Translations under genes and position numbers: made by a program
Source: a virus
Virus record (IMG/VR): IMGVR_UViG_3300049846_000905
Span: 1-32,062 of that record
Strand: one strand, 5' to 3'
Length of the DNA: 32,062 bases
Shown: positions 12,127 through 20,414 of the stretch, piece by piece
Position numbering within the stretch: position 1 is the first letter of the stretch
Layout: every line of letters begins with the position of its first letter
Notes under the pieces: generated by a model
What the model saw: the letters and a program-made list of their open reading frames with translations, nothing else
Told to the model about the DNA's origin: nothing
The model's database searches: none

Positions 12127-14492
12127 TGGCTATCAGTCACGCATTCACCAACCCGGTCGCAGACGGCACGGTAACGTCTATTGTCCGGCCGAGCGATTGG
12201 AACAGCGCTCACTTTCAGTACATGAGCGTGGCCGGCAACACAGCCGGGCAGTCCACGTTCTCCGGCACGAATATCGTCATTGGCGGCGGCGCGAATATCA
12301 CGCTGTCCGGGGTCAACGCGACCCGGTTTGACATCGTTGGCGGCGCAGGCGCTGCGGGTAATACCGGATCAATCAGCGCCGGCACGACGCGCGGCACGCT
12401 TGGCGAGATGGTGTTCTCGAACTCGAACGGGATATCGTTCGGGATCGACGGGCAGACGCTGACGGCGCAGCACAACGCGCTGACGACGGCACGGGCCAGC
12501 AACGACGCGGTTGGGCTGGCGACCGCTCAGTCGAATGTGACGTGGACCGTCAATAGCGCGGGGCTCAGCCTCGATGCGCGCGGCTACGCAGGTACGGCCA
12601 CCACATTTAACGGGGCCAACCTGTCAGGGTCCATGACGGTTAACAGTGCCGGGGTTAACCTGTCGCTGAGTGCCGGGAACTACCTCACCACGGCGAGGGC
12701 ATCTAACGACGCGATAGGGCTCAACACAGCCCAATCGAACGTCACCTGGACGGTAAACAGTGCCGGCCTGTCGCTGGACGCCAGGGGTTATGCCGGGACT
12801 GGAACGACCTTCAACGGGGCCAACATCTCCGGCTCGCTCACGGTCAACTCCAACGGGGTGCAGGTTTCGGCCAGCGTGGCGACGAGCCTGAGCAATATCC
12901 GGGTTTCGGCCGGCACCACGTCGAACCTGCTGAGCGCGGTTACGTTTGCAGATGGCAATGGCGTCTCGTTCGGCCTCAATGCCGGGACAGTGACGGGTAG
13001 CCACAACGGGCTGACTTCGCAGTCGAATCAGAACGTCACGGCGTCAAACGGCGGTTTCGCGTTTCAAACCCTCTCGTTCTCGAATGCGAACGGGCTCAGC
13101 TTCGGGACAAGCGCGGGCTCGGCGATCATTGCCAGCTACACGGTTCCGACCGTCACAAATTCGAGTTGGACCGTCTCGGACAATGCGAGCAGCGCTACGG
13201 TGGCGCGGTTGGCGTTCACCAACCTGAACGGGGTAACGCTCAGCCTCTCGACCGGGGCAAACGGGTCGCACACGATCGTCGGGTCGCACAATGCGCTCAC
13301 GAGCCAGTCAAACCAGGCATTCAGCGCGGCTGGCGGATCGTCGGCGTTCCAGACGCTGGGCTTCAGCGACACCAACGGGGTCAGCTTCTCGAACTCGAAT
13401 GGCTCGGTTGTCGCCACGGTTCGCACAAACTACGCCAGCAGTGTGCACGGGCATACCCTGTCGGCCTTTGCCGTCTCGAACACGACGCAATCGTCGAGCG
13501 GGACCATCGACATGGCAAACGTCTCGTTTGCTGGTGCGGGCGGGGTTTCGGTTGGTGTCTCGAATGGTTCGGTTGTTATTTCCGCTGCGGCTGGCGGCGG
13601 CGGTACGACGAACCAGACAGGCCCGAACATCGGCGTGTCGAACCTGGGCAATACGGCAGGCTCGACAGGAACGGTGTCAACCGGAAACGTGGTGCTGGTT
13701 GGTGCAGGTGGCATAACGCTCAGCCAATCGACTGGCGCAGTCGGGAGCGACGCCACGGTGACAATTCAAGGCGACGCAAAGACGATTTCGTCGCTTTTGC
13801 TGCAACCGTTTGCCGGGATGGCGGCTGGGATACCGTTCGCGCAAAGCTCGATTTCACTAGGGCAAAATTCGCTTTACCTTTACCCGTTCCAGTTAGAGGA
13901 CCACCTCACCGTCGATCATGCCAAAATTCCGGTGATGGTCACGCATTCTAGTTCGGCTGCCGCAAGTGTGCAAAAGGGGTACACATACCGGCTCGGTCTC
14001 TATTCCTACGCAAACTCAACGCAGCTAAGCCAACTCTACTCAACCAGCCACACGATGGCGGCGTCTCACAATTCCAACGCCTCGTGGATGGTCTCGATGA
14101 TCACGGCTATCGGGAACTCGACGAGCTACAACACGCTTTCAGCGTCTAGCGCAGGCTTGAACCTGTCAGCATCTCTGCATGGGCCGCGAGAGTTCATTCT
14201 GCCTATATCGACGCTGCTAACGCCTGGGCAATATGTGGTCGCACTAGCGGCTTCGACATCATCGGTTGGCGCTGGCGGCTCCATTTTGAACCTGTCCAAT
14301 ATCGTGGTGGCGGTGCAGACATTTAACCGCCCCGGTCTTTCGACCAACACAACAAACCGCGCTTTCTACAACGATGCTGGAATGGGGCTTTACTCGACGA
14401 CGACGGGCGCAATGCCAGCATCGATCGGCATGACCCAAATCAACCAGAACGGCACGCAGCCGCTTCTGTTTCTCGGTTCCGGAACGGTTTAA
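12126..14492 (+). CDS. Large repeat-rich fibre-like structural protein
   Basis: A 788-residue protein with a GTG start overlapping the portal stop. It is rich in Ser, Thr, Asn and Gly, with almost no Cys. The N-terminus (ISHAFTNPVADGT, then IVRPSDWNSAHF) is followed by many short beta repeats of the form NGVSFG...GS and SHNALTSQSNQ. Two adjacent 68-residue units start near codons 119 and 187. Residues after about 560 form a different C-terminal domain. This composition fits an extended trimeric beta-structured fibre or decoration protein. P22 has nothing here between portal and scaffold. It stands next to the glycosyltransferase and methyltransferase genes and could be their substrate; that is inference. 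Confidence 0.75.
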   Translation: MAISHAFTNPVADGTVTSIVRPSDWNSAHFQYMSVAGNTAGQSTFSGTNIVIGGGANITLSGVNATRFDIVGGAGAAGNTGSISAGTTRGTLGEMVFSNSNGISFGIDGQTLTAQHNALTTARASNDAVGLATAQSNVTWTVNSAGLSLDARGYAGTATTFNGANLSGSMTVNSAGVNLSLSAGNYLTTARASNDAIGLNTAQSNVTWTVNSAGLSLDARGYAGTGTTFNGANISGSLTVNSNGVQVSASVATSLSNIRVSAGTTSNLLSAVTFADGNGVSFGLNAGTVTGSHNGLTSQSNQNVTASNGGFAFQTLSFSNANGLSFGTSAGSAIIASYTVPTVTNSSWTVSDNASSATVARLAFTNLNGVTLSLSTGANGSHTIVGSHNALTSQSNQAFSAAGGSSAFQTLGFSDTNGVSFSNSNGSVVATVRTNYASSVHGHTLSAFAVSNTTQSSSGTIDMANVSFAGAGGVSVGVSNGSVVISAAAGGGGTTNQTGPNIGVSNLGNTAGSTGTVSTGNVVLVGAGGITLSQSTGAVGSDATVTIQGDAKTISSLLLQPFAGMAAGIPFAQSSISLGQNSLYLYPFQLEDHLTVDHAKIPVMVTHSSSAAASVQKGYTYRLGLYSYANSTQLSQLYSTSHTMAASHNSNASWMVSMITAIGNSTSYNTLSASSAGLNLSASLHGPREFILPISTLLTPGQYVVALAASTSSVGAGGSILNLSNIVVAVQTFNRPGLSTNTTNRAFYNDAGMGLYSTTTGAMPASIGMTQINQNGTQPLLFLGSGTV
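12480..12878. repeat. Tandem 204-base coding repeat in the fibre gene
   Basis: Unit 1 begins at 12480 and unit 2 at 12684, so the period is 68 codons. The proteins are nearly identical over the first 55 residues (both begin LTTARASNDA and share TAQSNVTWTVNSAGLSLDAR). Over the first 39 codons, 37 encode the same residue, yet only about 7 codons are the same triplet. The repeat is therefore strong in protein and weak in DNA. Confidence 0.85.
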
Positions 14493-14505
14493 GGAGTAGT
14501 AGAGA

Positions 14506-14775
14506 ATGGCAAAGCTTGCGATTGTGTGCGATGCGTGCACCGACATCATGGAGCAAAACGCGACCATCCATCTTGTCACGTACAAGGTGTTCGTAATCGA
14601 CAACGACACGGGTTTCCGTGGGCACATGCTCTGCACCACGTCAATCGACGCGTCGGACAACTCGAACAAGGTCCGCGAGGCTTACGTTGACGGGGTGGTG
14701 GCGTCCTGCGCGGAGCAGGGCATTACGCTGTCACGCGGTGACGTTGTTTCGCACCAGTTCTTCCGGGCGCCGTAA
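14506..14775 (+). CDS. Hypothetical protein next to the glycosyltransferase
   Basis: An 89-residue protein with a strong AAGGAG site 12 bases upstream. The N-terminus CDACTDI, later Cys residues and a mixed alpha/beta pattern (IHLVTYKVFVIDNDTGFRGH) suggest a compact domain. No signal peptide or membrane helix. The stop overlaps the glycosyltransferase start (TAATG). It may be a cofactor or chaperone for the fibre or the sugar enzyme, but the family is not recognised. Confidence 0.7.
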   Translation: MAKLAIVCDACTDIMEQNATIHLVTYKVFVIDNDTGFRGHMLCTTSIDASDNSNKVREAYVDGVVASCAEQGITLSRGDVVSHQFFRAP

Positions 14776-15503
14776 TGGGTCAGCCGGCGCAGATCGTCTC
14801 TTACGACTTCGGCGCTCACAACGGGGCGCTGGGCCGGGGCGAACACGTCCACGGCAACACGTGGAAGAAAGCGCGCGTCATCAAGGTCGTGCCGTCGGCG
14901 CAGATGATCGCGGCCAAGGTCGCGCTCAGCCACGAAAATCTGATCTTCCCCCCGAACCAGGGGGTGTACAAGATGCTGGTCACGGGCTGCGAGGTGGGCG
15001 ACGCCTACAGCCGGGCGGTCGAAATGATCATTGCGCACCCCGACCTGAGCCAGTGGGAATACTTGCTGACCGTCGAGAGCGACAACATCCCGCCCCCGGA
15101 CGGCGTGCTCAAGCTCATTCGCCGGATGGAAGACAACCCGCATTTGTCCGGTATCGGCGGGCTCTATTGGTGCAAGGGTCCGGGCGGGGCGCCACACATC
15201 TGGGGCGACATCACGGACCCGGTTGTGAACTACCGCCCTGTGATGCCGCGTCCCGGCGAACTCATCGAATGCTACGGCACGTCGATGGGCTTCAACCTCT
15301 GGCGCATGAGCATGTTCAAGGACGAGCGCTTGCCTAAGCCGTTGTTCCCGACCAAGGCCGGTATCAACGGCGTTGGTACGCAGGATTTGGCCTTTTGGGG
15401 CGAGGCGCGGAAGTACGGGTATCGCTGCGCGGTCGATTGCGACGTGCTGGTCGGCCACCACGATGCACAGGGGGCCTTCGGGCCGGCTGATTTCACATGG
15501 TAG
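14775..15503 (+). CDS. Glycosyltransferase, GT-A/GT2-like
   Basis: A 242-residue protein with the GT-A layout: a sugar-nucleotide region, then YLLTVESDNIPPPDG with the metal-binding ExD-like triad E101-S-D103. Next comes the acceptor-site loop GTSMGFNLWRMSMF (168-181), where family 2 enzymes have G-x-x-M/F-x-x-R. GTQDLAFWGEARKYGY (201-216) follows, where Asp204 stands in the catalytic ED position, and GHHD (227-230) holds the final metal His. It probably transfers a sugar to a protein or glycan in the cytoplasm. Unusual for a P22-like head operon; it sits between the fibre and methyltransferase genes. Confidence 0.8.
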   Translation: MGQPAQIVSYDFGAHNGALGRGEHVHGNTWKKARVIKVVPSAQMIAAKVALSHENLIFPPNQGVYKMLVTGCEVGDAYSRAVEMIIAHPDLSQWEYLLTVESDNIPPPDGVLKLIRRMEDNPHLSGIGGLYWCKGPGGAPHIWGDITDPVVNYRPVMPRPGELIECYGTSMGFNLWRMSMFKDERLPKPLFPTKAGINGVGTQDLAFWGEARKYGYRCAVDCDVLVGHHDAQGAFGPADFTW

Positions 15504-15622
15504 TCAAGCGCATCGTGCAGGTGAACATTCTCGACGACCGGATTTATGTCGCGTTCGACGGCGGCCCCTGGCGTCCAGCGACGGCTTCCGAGATTAAGGC
15601 TATTTTGAAGGGGTGCAAATGA
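15497..15622 (+). CDS. Small 41-residue protein between the modifying enzymes
   Basis: ATG at 15497 overlaps the end of the glycosyltransferase gene and the stop TGA overlaps the methyltransferase ATG (ATGA), so it fills the gap exactly. The protein is beta-like (VVKRIVQVNILDDRIYVAF) then DGGPWRPATASEIKAILKG. The WRPATASEIKAIL tail resembles ends of small beta-sheet proteins. Function unknown. The two coupling overlaps are the main support. Confidence 0.65.
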   Translation: MVVKRIVQVNILDDRIYVAFDGGPWRPATASEIKAILKGCK

Positions 15623-16230
15623 CCGCTTTGCTGAAACCTGTCCCGTCCCCGCTGAAACTCGACATCGGCTGCGGCAAGAACAAGCGCGAGGGGTTCCTTG
15701 GCGTTGACCTGTACCAGTTTGACGGCGTGGACGTTGTGCTCAATGTTGTGGCCGGTAAGTGGGACCCATACGACGATGCGCCGCGCAAATTCGAGCCGTG
15801 GCCCTGGGAAACCTCATCTGTTGACGAGGCCCATTCCTCGCACTTCGTGGAGCACCTGACCCCGGTCGAGCGCTGCCATTTCTTCAACGAGTTGTGGCGG
15901 GTGCTGAAGCCCGGCGCGCAAGCCACCATCATCACCCCCCACTGGTCGAACGCCCGCGCTTATGGCGATCCTACGCACCAATGGCCTGCGATTTCGGAGT
16001 GGTTCTACCTGTACCTCAACCGCGACTGGCGATCGGCAAACGCGCCGCATTCGGACGCTGAGAACTGGGCGCCGGGTTACAAGTGCCATTTCGAGGGTGG
16101 CTGTGTCACCACGGTCAACCCGCAACACCCGGAGCTGATGGGCAAGAACCCGGAAGCGCAGAACTATGCGACCCGGAATTTCATCAACGTCAACGTGGAT
16201 GCTTACGCGACGCTGACCGCGAAGAAGTGA
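15619..16230 (+). CDS. SAM-dependent methyltransferase, class I
   Basis: A 203-residue Rossmann-fold methyltransferase: motif I KLDIGCGKNKREGF at residues 13-26, GVDLYQ with the ribose-binding Asp (motif II), then a post-II acidic segment, SSHFVEHLTP (motif IV position), and WRVLKPGAQATIITPHW (motif V/VI). The VEHL and LKPG motifs are typical of sugar- or small-molecule methyltransferases rather than DNA enzymes. It likely methylates a sugar or side chain laid down by the adjacent glycosyltransferase; this is inference. ATG at 15619 was chosen over GTG 15613 because of the ATGA overlap. Confidence 0.85.
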   Translation: MTALLKPVPSPLKLDIGCGKNKREGFLGVDLYQFDGVDVVLNVVAGKWDPYDDAPRKFEPWPWETSSVDEAHSSHFVEHLTPVERCHFFNELWRVLKPGAQATIITPHWSNARAYGDPTHQWPAISEWFYLYLNRDWRSANAPHSDAENWAPGYKCHFEGGCVTTVNPQHPELMGKNPEAQNYATRNFINVNVDAYATLTAKK

Positions 16231-16234
16231 CCCT

Positions 16235-16681
16235 ATGGCGACAGCCTTTCAGGCCGATGCCTTTCAGGCTGACCCTCTCGCCTTCCAAATCGAGACGGCT
16301 CTAGCCGCAAGGCTAGGGCCAGCCGACGACCGCAAGCGCCGCCGCCCCGTCATCTACCTTAGGGCCGATGACGACGACCGCAAGCGCCGTGACGCACTTG
16401 AGGACGCTGAGGCCGCGATTGACCGCGCCAAGGCGGCCGAGACGGCGGCTAAGCGGCGCCAGGCGGTCAAACAGGTTTTTGCGGCCCTTGAGCGGTCTGC
16501 GAAGGATGAGGCGGAACGGGCGGCGCTGGCTGCCCAAGCCCAAGCCCTGGAACGGGCGAAGGTGGCGTTGGTCTGGCAAGCTCTTGCCGAGATACAGGCC
16601 AGCATCGACCGCGAGTTAGCGCTGCGCAAGATGCGGCGCGATGAGGAAGAGGAATTCCTGCTCCGCATGTGGGCAGGCTGA
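16235..16681 (+). CDS. Coiled-coil protein, unknown
   Basis: A 148-residue protein. The N-terminus repeats FQADAFQADPLAFQ, a motif common in small phage proteins of head operons. Residues about 50-140 are a long Ala/Glu/Arg-rich heptad coiled coil (KAAETAAKRRQAVKQ and following). There is no known domain. The position before the scaffold suggests an accessory assembly or internal head protein. Confidence 0.7.
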   Translation: MATAFQADAFQADPLAFQIETALAARLGPADDRKRRRPVIYLRADDDDRKRRDALEDAEAAIDRAKAAETAAKRRQAVKQVFAALERSAKDEAERAALAAQAQALERAKVALVWQALAEIQASIDRELALRKMRRDEEEEFLLRMWAG

Positions 16682-16732
16682 TCGGTACCGGCGCCGTACA
16701 CCGGGCAAATCCATCCTTCGGGGTGCTTTCCT

Positions 16733-17623
16733 ATGTCTACTGTTGACGTTGTGCCATCGGCCCCCGTGGCTGATGCGCCCTCCACTACGCCTACTGCGGG
16801 CGACAAGACGCAGGTTGCGGCTGACAATCCCTCGGCCCCAGCCACCGAGGAAACTCAAGACGGTACGTCCACCGATGAAAGCACGGAGCCCAAGAAAAAG
16901 GGCGACGGCGGCTTTCAGAGAAGGATCAACCGGCTCACGGCTGACTTCCGTGCGGCAGAGGCGAAAGCCGCTGCGGCGGAGGCAACGGCCCGCGAGCTGG
17001 CTGCAAGGCTCCAAACCCAAACAACGGCACCCAGCGCAGACGACCCACGCCCGCCGCGTCTCGAAGACTTCCGGTCTTACGAAGAATACGAGCGCGCCGA
17101 TCGTGAGTTTGTAGCTCAAAAAGCTACGCGCGATGCCGAAAAGCGATTTAAGGCCGAGCAAGCGAGGGCGGAAAGAGAAGCCTTCGAAAGCGAGGAACGG
17201 CGCAGGGCCCTCGACGCGCGCAAGCGTTTCGAGACCAACGCCGAAGCCGTGGCGGAAAGCTACGAGGATTTCGCGGAAGTGATGGACGATATGTGGCGCG
17301 ACCGGATTCCGGTCATTAGCCGCAATCCCGCCATTGCCGCTTACATCGTCGAGGAATCCGACCGCGGCCCAGAGGTCGCCTATCACCTTGCGAACCACCC
17401 GGACGTTGCCGAACGCATCGGCAAAATGTCCCCGATGGGCCAGGTGAAGGAGCTTGTGAAGCTGGAGGCGTCGCTACCGAAGCCAAAGGCAACCGCAACC
17501 AATGCCCCGCCGCCGCCACGCAATGTCGGCTCACGGGGCGGCCCCGACGCTAAAGACCCTGCCAAGATGACAATCGACGAGATGCGCGCCGCAACGGGCA
17601 CGCGCCGGATCGTGAGTTACTAG
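16733..17623 (+). CDS. Scaffolding protein, P22 gp8-like by position
   Basis: A 296-residue protein, close in length to P22 gp8 (303). Residues 1-65 are acidic, Pro/Ser/Thr-rich and disordered. Residues about 66-180 are a highly charged Ala/Glu/Arg helical region (AEAKAAAAEATARELAARL). The middle contains ANHPDVAERIGKMSP, and the C-terminus is basic (TGTRRIVSY). A basic C-terminal helical end is what binds coat protein in P22. It drives prohead assembly and exits afterwards. It lies directly before the coat gene. The ribosome site is weak. Confidence 0.85.
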   Translation: MSTVDVVPSAPVADAPSTTPTAGDKTQVAADNPSAPATEETQDGTSTDESTEPKKKGDGGFQRRINRLTADFRAAEAKAAAAEATARELAARLQTQTTAPSADDPRPPRLEDFRSYEEYERADREFVAQKATRDAEKRFKAEQARAEREAFESEERRRALDARKRFETNAEAVAESYEDFAEVMDDMWRDRIPVISRNPAIAAYIVEESDRGPEVAYHLANHPDVAERIGKMSPMGQVKELVKLEASLPKPKATATNAPPPPRNVGSRGGPDAKDPAKMTIDEMRAATGTRRIVSY

Positions 17624-17671
17624 GCCGGTTCTGCCGGGGCATCCCTCAACCCCGAATAGGACACTTTCAAC

Positions 17672-18907
17672 ATGGCAAACGCCCTAATTACCCCTACCGT
17701 CATCGCGAAGCGCGCGTTGATGAACCTCGACAACAACCTCGTGATGGGCAATCTCGTCTATCGCGACTACGACAGCGAATTCGGCCCGACCAAGATCGGC
17801 GATACCGTTACGATCCGCCGGCCGAATGACTTCACCGTCACGGACGGCGCCACGCTGAGCATCCAAGACCACACGGAAGGCTCGCTGACCATGCAGATCA
17901 GCAAGCGCAAGCACATTTCGTTTGTGTTCTCCGACTCCGACCTGACGATGACGGTTGACGACTTCGACAAGCGGTACATCAAACCGGCAGCAATCCAGCT
18001 CGCCAACCAGATCGACGTTGACCTGATGACGGCCGCCTACCAGGCGACCAACAATTGGGTGGGCACGCCGGGTCAGACGATCAACAGCCACGCTGACTTC
18101 CTGAAGGCGGTGGAGCGCCTGGACGTTCTCGCGGTGCCGCAAGGCGACCGCGCGGCCGTTCTGTCGCCGAACGACCATCACGGCTTGGCCGGCAACTTCT
18201 CCGGCATCTACATCCAGGGAGTCGCCGGGGATGCGCTGAAACAGGGCAAGCTGCCCATGATCGGCGGCGTCGATCCGTACATGACGCAGAACGTGGCGGC
18301 GCACACGGTCGGCGCACATGGCGGCACACCGCTGGTACGCGGCGCGGCGCAAAACGTCACGTATGCGTCGGTCAAAACGACCATGACGCAGACGTTCCAA
18401 ACGGACGGCTGGACGGTTGATTCGGGCTTGAAGGCGGGCGACGTGTTCACGATTGCGGGCGTGTACGATGTCAACCCGGTCACGAAAGCGACACTGCCGC
18501 ACTTGAAGCAGTTCGTGATTACGACCGATGTCACGACCACGAACCCGAACACCAACGCAACCGTGCTGACGATCTACCCGGCGATTATCTCATCGGGTGC
18601 GTATCAGAACGTCAGCGCAGCTCCGGCGGACAACGCGGCCATTACCTACGTGGGTACGGCCTCGACGATCTACCCGCAGAACCTCGTGTTCCACCGCAAC
18701 GCCTACGCGCTTGCGATGGTGCCGATTGCGCAGGCGCCGAGCGGCGCGGGCGTGTCGCAGTCCACTGAGCGCTACAAGGGGCTGTCGCTCCAGTGGTCGG
18801 CTCAGTACGACATCACGAATGCGCGCATGATCTACCGCCTCGATGCCATGTACGGCGTCAAAGCGATCGATCCGCGCCTTGGCGTTCGTGCAAGCGGTAC
18901 GTCGTAA
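17672..18907 (+). CDS. Major capsid (coat) protein, P22 gp5-like
   Basis: A 411-residue protein (P22 gp5 is 430). Family landmarks: ANALITPTVIAKRALMNLDN at the start, VYRDYDSEFGPTKIGDTVTI, the SDSDLTMTVDDFDKRYIKPA segment and ANQIDVDLM of the long spine helix, then VLSPNDHHGLAGNFSGIY and MTQNVAAH. This is the HK97-fold P22 subfamily with an inserted domain. It assembles on the scaffold into the prohead shell. AGGA precedes the ATG. A hairpin terminator follows, which could set the relative dose of the downstream genes. Confidence 0.95.
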   Translation: MANALITPTVIAKRALMNLDNNLVMGNLVYRDYDSEFGPTKIGDTVTIRRPNDFTVTDGATLSIQDHTEGSLTMQISKRKHISFVFSDSDLTMTVDDFDKRYIKPAAIQLANQIDVDLMTAAYQATNNWVGTPGQTINSHADFLKAVERLDVLAVPQGDRAAVLSPNDHHGLAGNFSGIYIQGVAGDALKQGKLPMIGGVDPYMTQNVAAHTVGAHGGTPLVRGAAQNVTYASVKTTMTQTFQTDGWTVDSGLKAGDVFTIAGVYDVNPVTKATLPHLKQFVITTDVTTTNPNTNATVLTIYPAIISSGAYQNVSAAPADNAAITYVGTASTIYPQNLVFHRNAYALAMVPIAQAPSGAGVSQSTERYKGLSLQWSAQYDITNARMIYRLDAMYGVKAIDPRLGVRASGTS

Positions 18908-18915
18908 CAACAAGC

Positions 18916-18947
18916 GGGCGGGGTCGCGTTGGCCCCGCCCTTTCTTT
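18916..18947 (+). terminator. Intrinsic terminator after the coat gene
   Basis: Perfect 8-bp GC stem GGGCGGGG (18916-18923) / CCCCGCCC (18933-18940), a 9-base loop, then TTTCTTT. It sits 8 bases past the coat stop and before the next gene. Read-through, perhaps helped by the NusG-like protein, would be needed to reach tail and lysis genes from an upstream late promoter. Confidence 0.8.
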
Positions 18948-18958
18948 GAGGGCAAAGC

Positions 18959-19132
18959 ATGACCTATCAGCATGTAGAGTGGCCGTCGTGGCGCTATGGG
19001 CCGAATGGCGAGGCGCGCATTTTCGAATCGGCCGACGACGTGCCGGCCGGCTGGACTGATTCGCCGGGCAAGGCGCCCGAGGCGCCGAAGTCCAAGAAGG
19101 CCCCGAAGCCGACCGAACCGGCCCCCGAATAA
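18959..19132 (+). CDS. Small head-operon protein (57 residues)
   Basis: The ATG has GAGG eight bases upstream, and the stop TAA overlaps the next ATG by one base. The protein begins YQHVEWPSWRYGPNGEARIF, then ESADDVPAGW, and ends in a Lys/Pro/Ala-rich tail. This N-terminal pattern is frequent in small proteins following phage coat genes. Function unknown; possibly a minor capsid-associated protein. Confidence 0.75.
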   Translation: MTYQHVEWPSWRYGPNGEARIFESADDVPAGWTDSPGKAPEAPKSKKAPKPTEPAPE

Positions 19133-19458
19133 TGCCCTCGCACAAGCGCTTTGTGATCTTCGCCGGGACCGACCGCAGCCTATCGCTTGTGGCGCGGGAC
19201 GCAGACGGCGACATCCTAAATCTGACAAGCGCGACGCTGGCGTTCCGGCTGGCGCGCAATCCAGGCGATACGGCCGTTGTCAGCGCGTCCGGGGCGGTTG
19301 TCTCGGCATCGGCAGGCACGTTCACCGTCACCCTGACAGACGGTCAGACCGACGACCTTGAGGGCGATTATTACTTCACGGTCCTCGCGACGATTTCCGG
19401 CACTGACACGATGTGCGCCGAGGGCGTGATTCGCGTCAACGCCTTGAACCAGGCATGA
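19132..19458 (+). CDS. Hypothetical beta-sandwich virion protein
   Basis: A 108-residue protein with a regular beta pattern: RFVIFAGTDRSLSLVARDAD, then FTVTLTDGQTDDLEGDYYF and GVIRVN. This looks like an Ig-like fold. Small proteins of this type occur between coat and connector genes in several podovirus groups. It may be a decoration or head-completion factor, but nothing proves it. It is coupled upstream by a one-base overlap. Confidence 0.65.
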   Translation: MPSHKRFVIFAGTDRSLSLVARDADGDILNLTSATLAFRLARNPGDTAVVSASGAVVSASAGTFTVTLTDGQTDDLEGDYYFTVLATISGTDTMCAEGVIRVNALNQA

Positions 19459-19461
19459 GCC

Positions 19462-19854
19462 ATGAAAACCGCAACGCAGATCATAGAAGCCGCGTTCAAG
19501 AAAATCGCGGTGTACCAGTCCACGGACGACATAGCCCCCGAGGAATACACGGACGCGCTCGCCATCCTGAACGGGTTTCTGAACGGCATAAACTCCCGCA
19601 GCGCCGTGTTCCCGACCGTCTCGCTTGGCCTGTCTGACAATGTTCCGATTTACGACCACCAAGAAGCCGACTTGGAATGGGCGCTTGGCAAGGCGATGGC
19701 CCCCCAGTGGGGAAAGGTCTTGCAAGGCCAACCCGCCGTCGAAGCGACCCAAGGCGAAACCCGCTTCATTAACCAGTACATCGTTGTTCCGCGCGCAACC
19801 GTTGACGCGGGCCTAGGCAACATGCCGTCGAACCGGCGCACCTACTCCACCTGA
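19462..19854 (+). CDS. Head-tail connector protein, P22 gp4-like
   Basis: A 130-residue protein. KTATQIIEAAFKKIAVYQST, then PEEYTDALAILNGFLNGINS, matches the helical core of the P22 gp4 tail accessory factor (166 residues in P22; the C-terminal extension is shorter here). Twelve copies would bind the portal bottom and start tail assembly. It lies in the gp4 place after the coat gene. I see no muramidase motif. Confidence 0.85.
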   Translation: MKTATQIIEAAFKKIAVYQSTDDIAPEEYTDALAILNGFLNGINSRSAVFPTVSLGLSDNVPIYDHQEADLEWALGKAMAPQWGKVLQGQPAVEATQGETRFINQYIVVPRATVDAGLGNMPSNRRTYST

Positions 19855-19865
19855 AAGGTTAGATC

Positions 19866-20414
19866 ATGGCGACTTCTGTTGCGCCGGGCTACATGCGCTC
19901 GGCTGCATTCGACTTCACGCGGCCAGCGGATACCACCGCTTACGCTTCCGGCGATCACATCACGACCACGACCACGGCGGGCTCCGTCGTGCCAATGGAA
20001 TTCGAGGTCGCTCGCGAAAACGGCGGCTCGGGCAAGATCATCGGCGCGCTGTTGCTGACCAACTCGGCGTCGGCCTTCGGCGCGATGCGGCTGCACCTGT
20101 TCAACAACGCGCCCTTTGCAGCGGCGGGCTATCAAGCGGACAATGCCGCTCTGGCGTTAACCTACGCCGCGCTGCAAACCGGGAGCGGCACAACGAACCC
20201 GAAAAACAATTATATCGGCTATGTCGATTTCACCACGTTCACGGCGCATTCTTCGTCGGCGCTCAGCATCGGCACGAGCGAACTGACTGAGATGAACTTC
20301 GCTTGCATCGGCGGCGCGAAGAAGATTTACGGCCTACTTGAAGCGCGCGCGGCGATTACCCCGGCCAGCGCTCAACAGTTCACGGCCATCGTTCATGCAC
20401 GGGGGGTGACGTAA
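19866..20414 (+). CDS. Hypothetical structural protein A
   Basis: A 182-residue protein, beta-rich, with many Thr/Ala/Gly (SGDHITTTTTAGSVVPMEFE, later IYGLLEARAAITPASAQQF). AAAGG precedes the ATG. It forms a pair with the next gene, and P22 has no counterpart between gp4 and gp10. Possibly a capsid decoration or tail-tube protein. The stop overlaps the next start (TAATG). Confidence 0.65.
   Translation: MATSVAPGYMRSAAFDFTRPADTTAYASGDHITTTTTAGSVVPMEFEVARENGGSGKIIGALLLTNSASAFGAMRLHLFNNAPFAAAGYQADNAALALTYAALQTGSGTTNPKNNYIGYVDFTTFTAHSSSALSIGTSELTEMNFACIGGAKKIYGLLEARAAITPASAQQFTAIVHARGVT

Noticed and set aside
13166-13951. 261-codon plus-strand frame inside the fibre gene
   Set aside because: Composition (Arg/His/Cys-rich) is typical of a +1 shadow; the 788-residue frame is continuous through it.
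12126-14492. Fibre protein as an autotransporter or adhesin of the host
   Set aside because: Its GTG start overlaps the portal stop and it has no signal peptide or beta-barrel, so it belongs to the phage virion operon.
16616-18502. Long minus-strand frames opposite scaffold and coat genes
   Set aside because: They mirror the real genes and lack ribosome sites or recognisable motifs.
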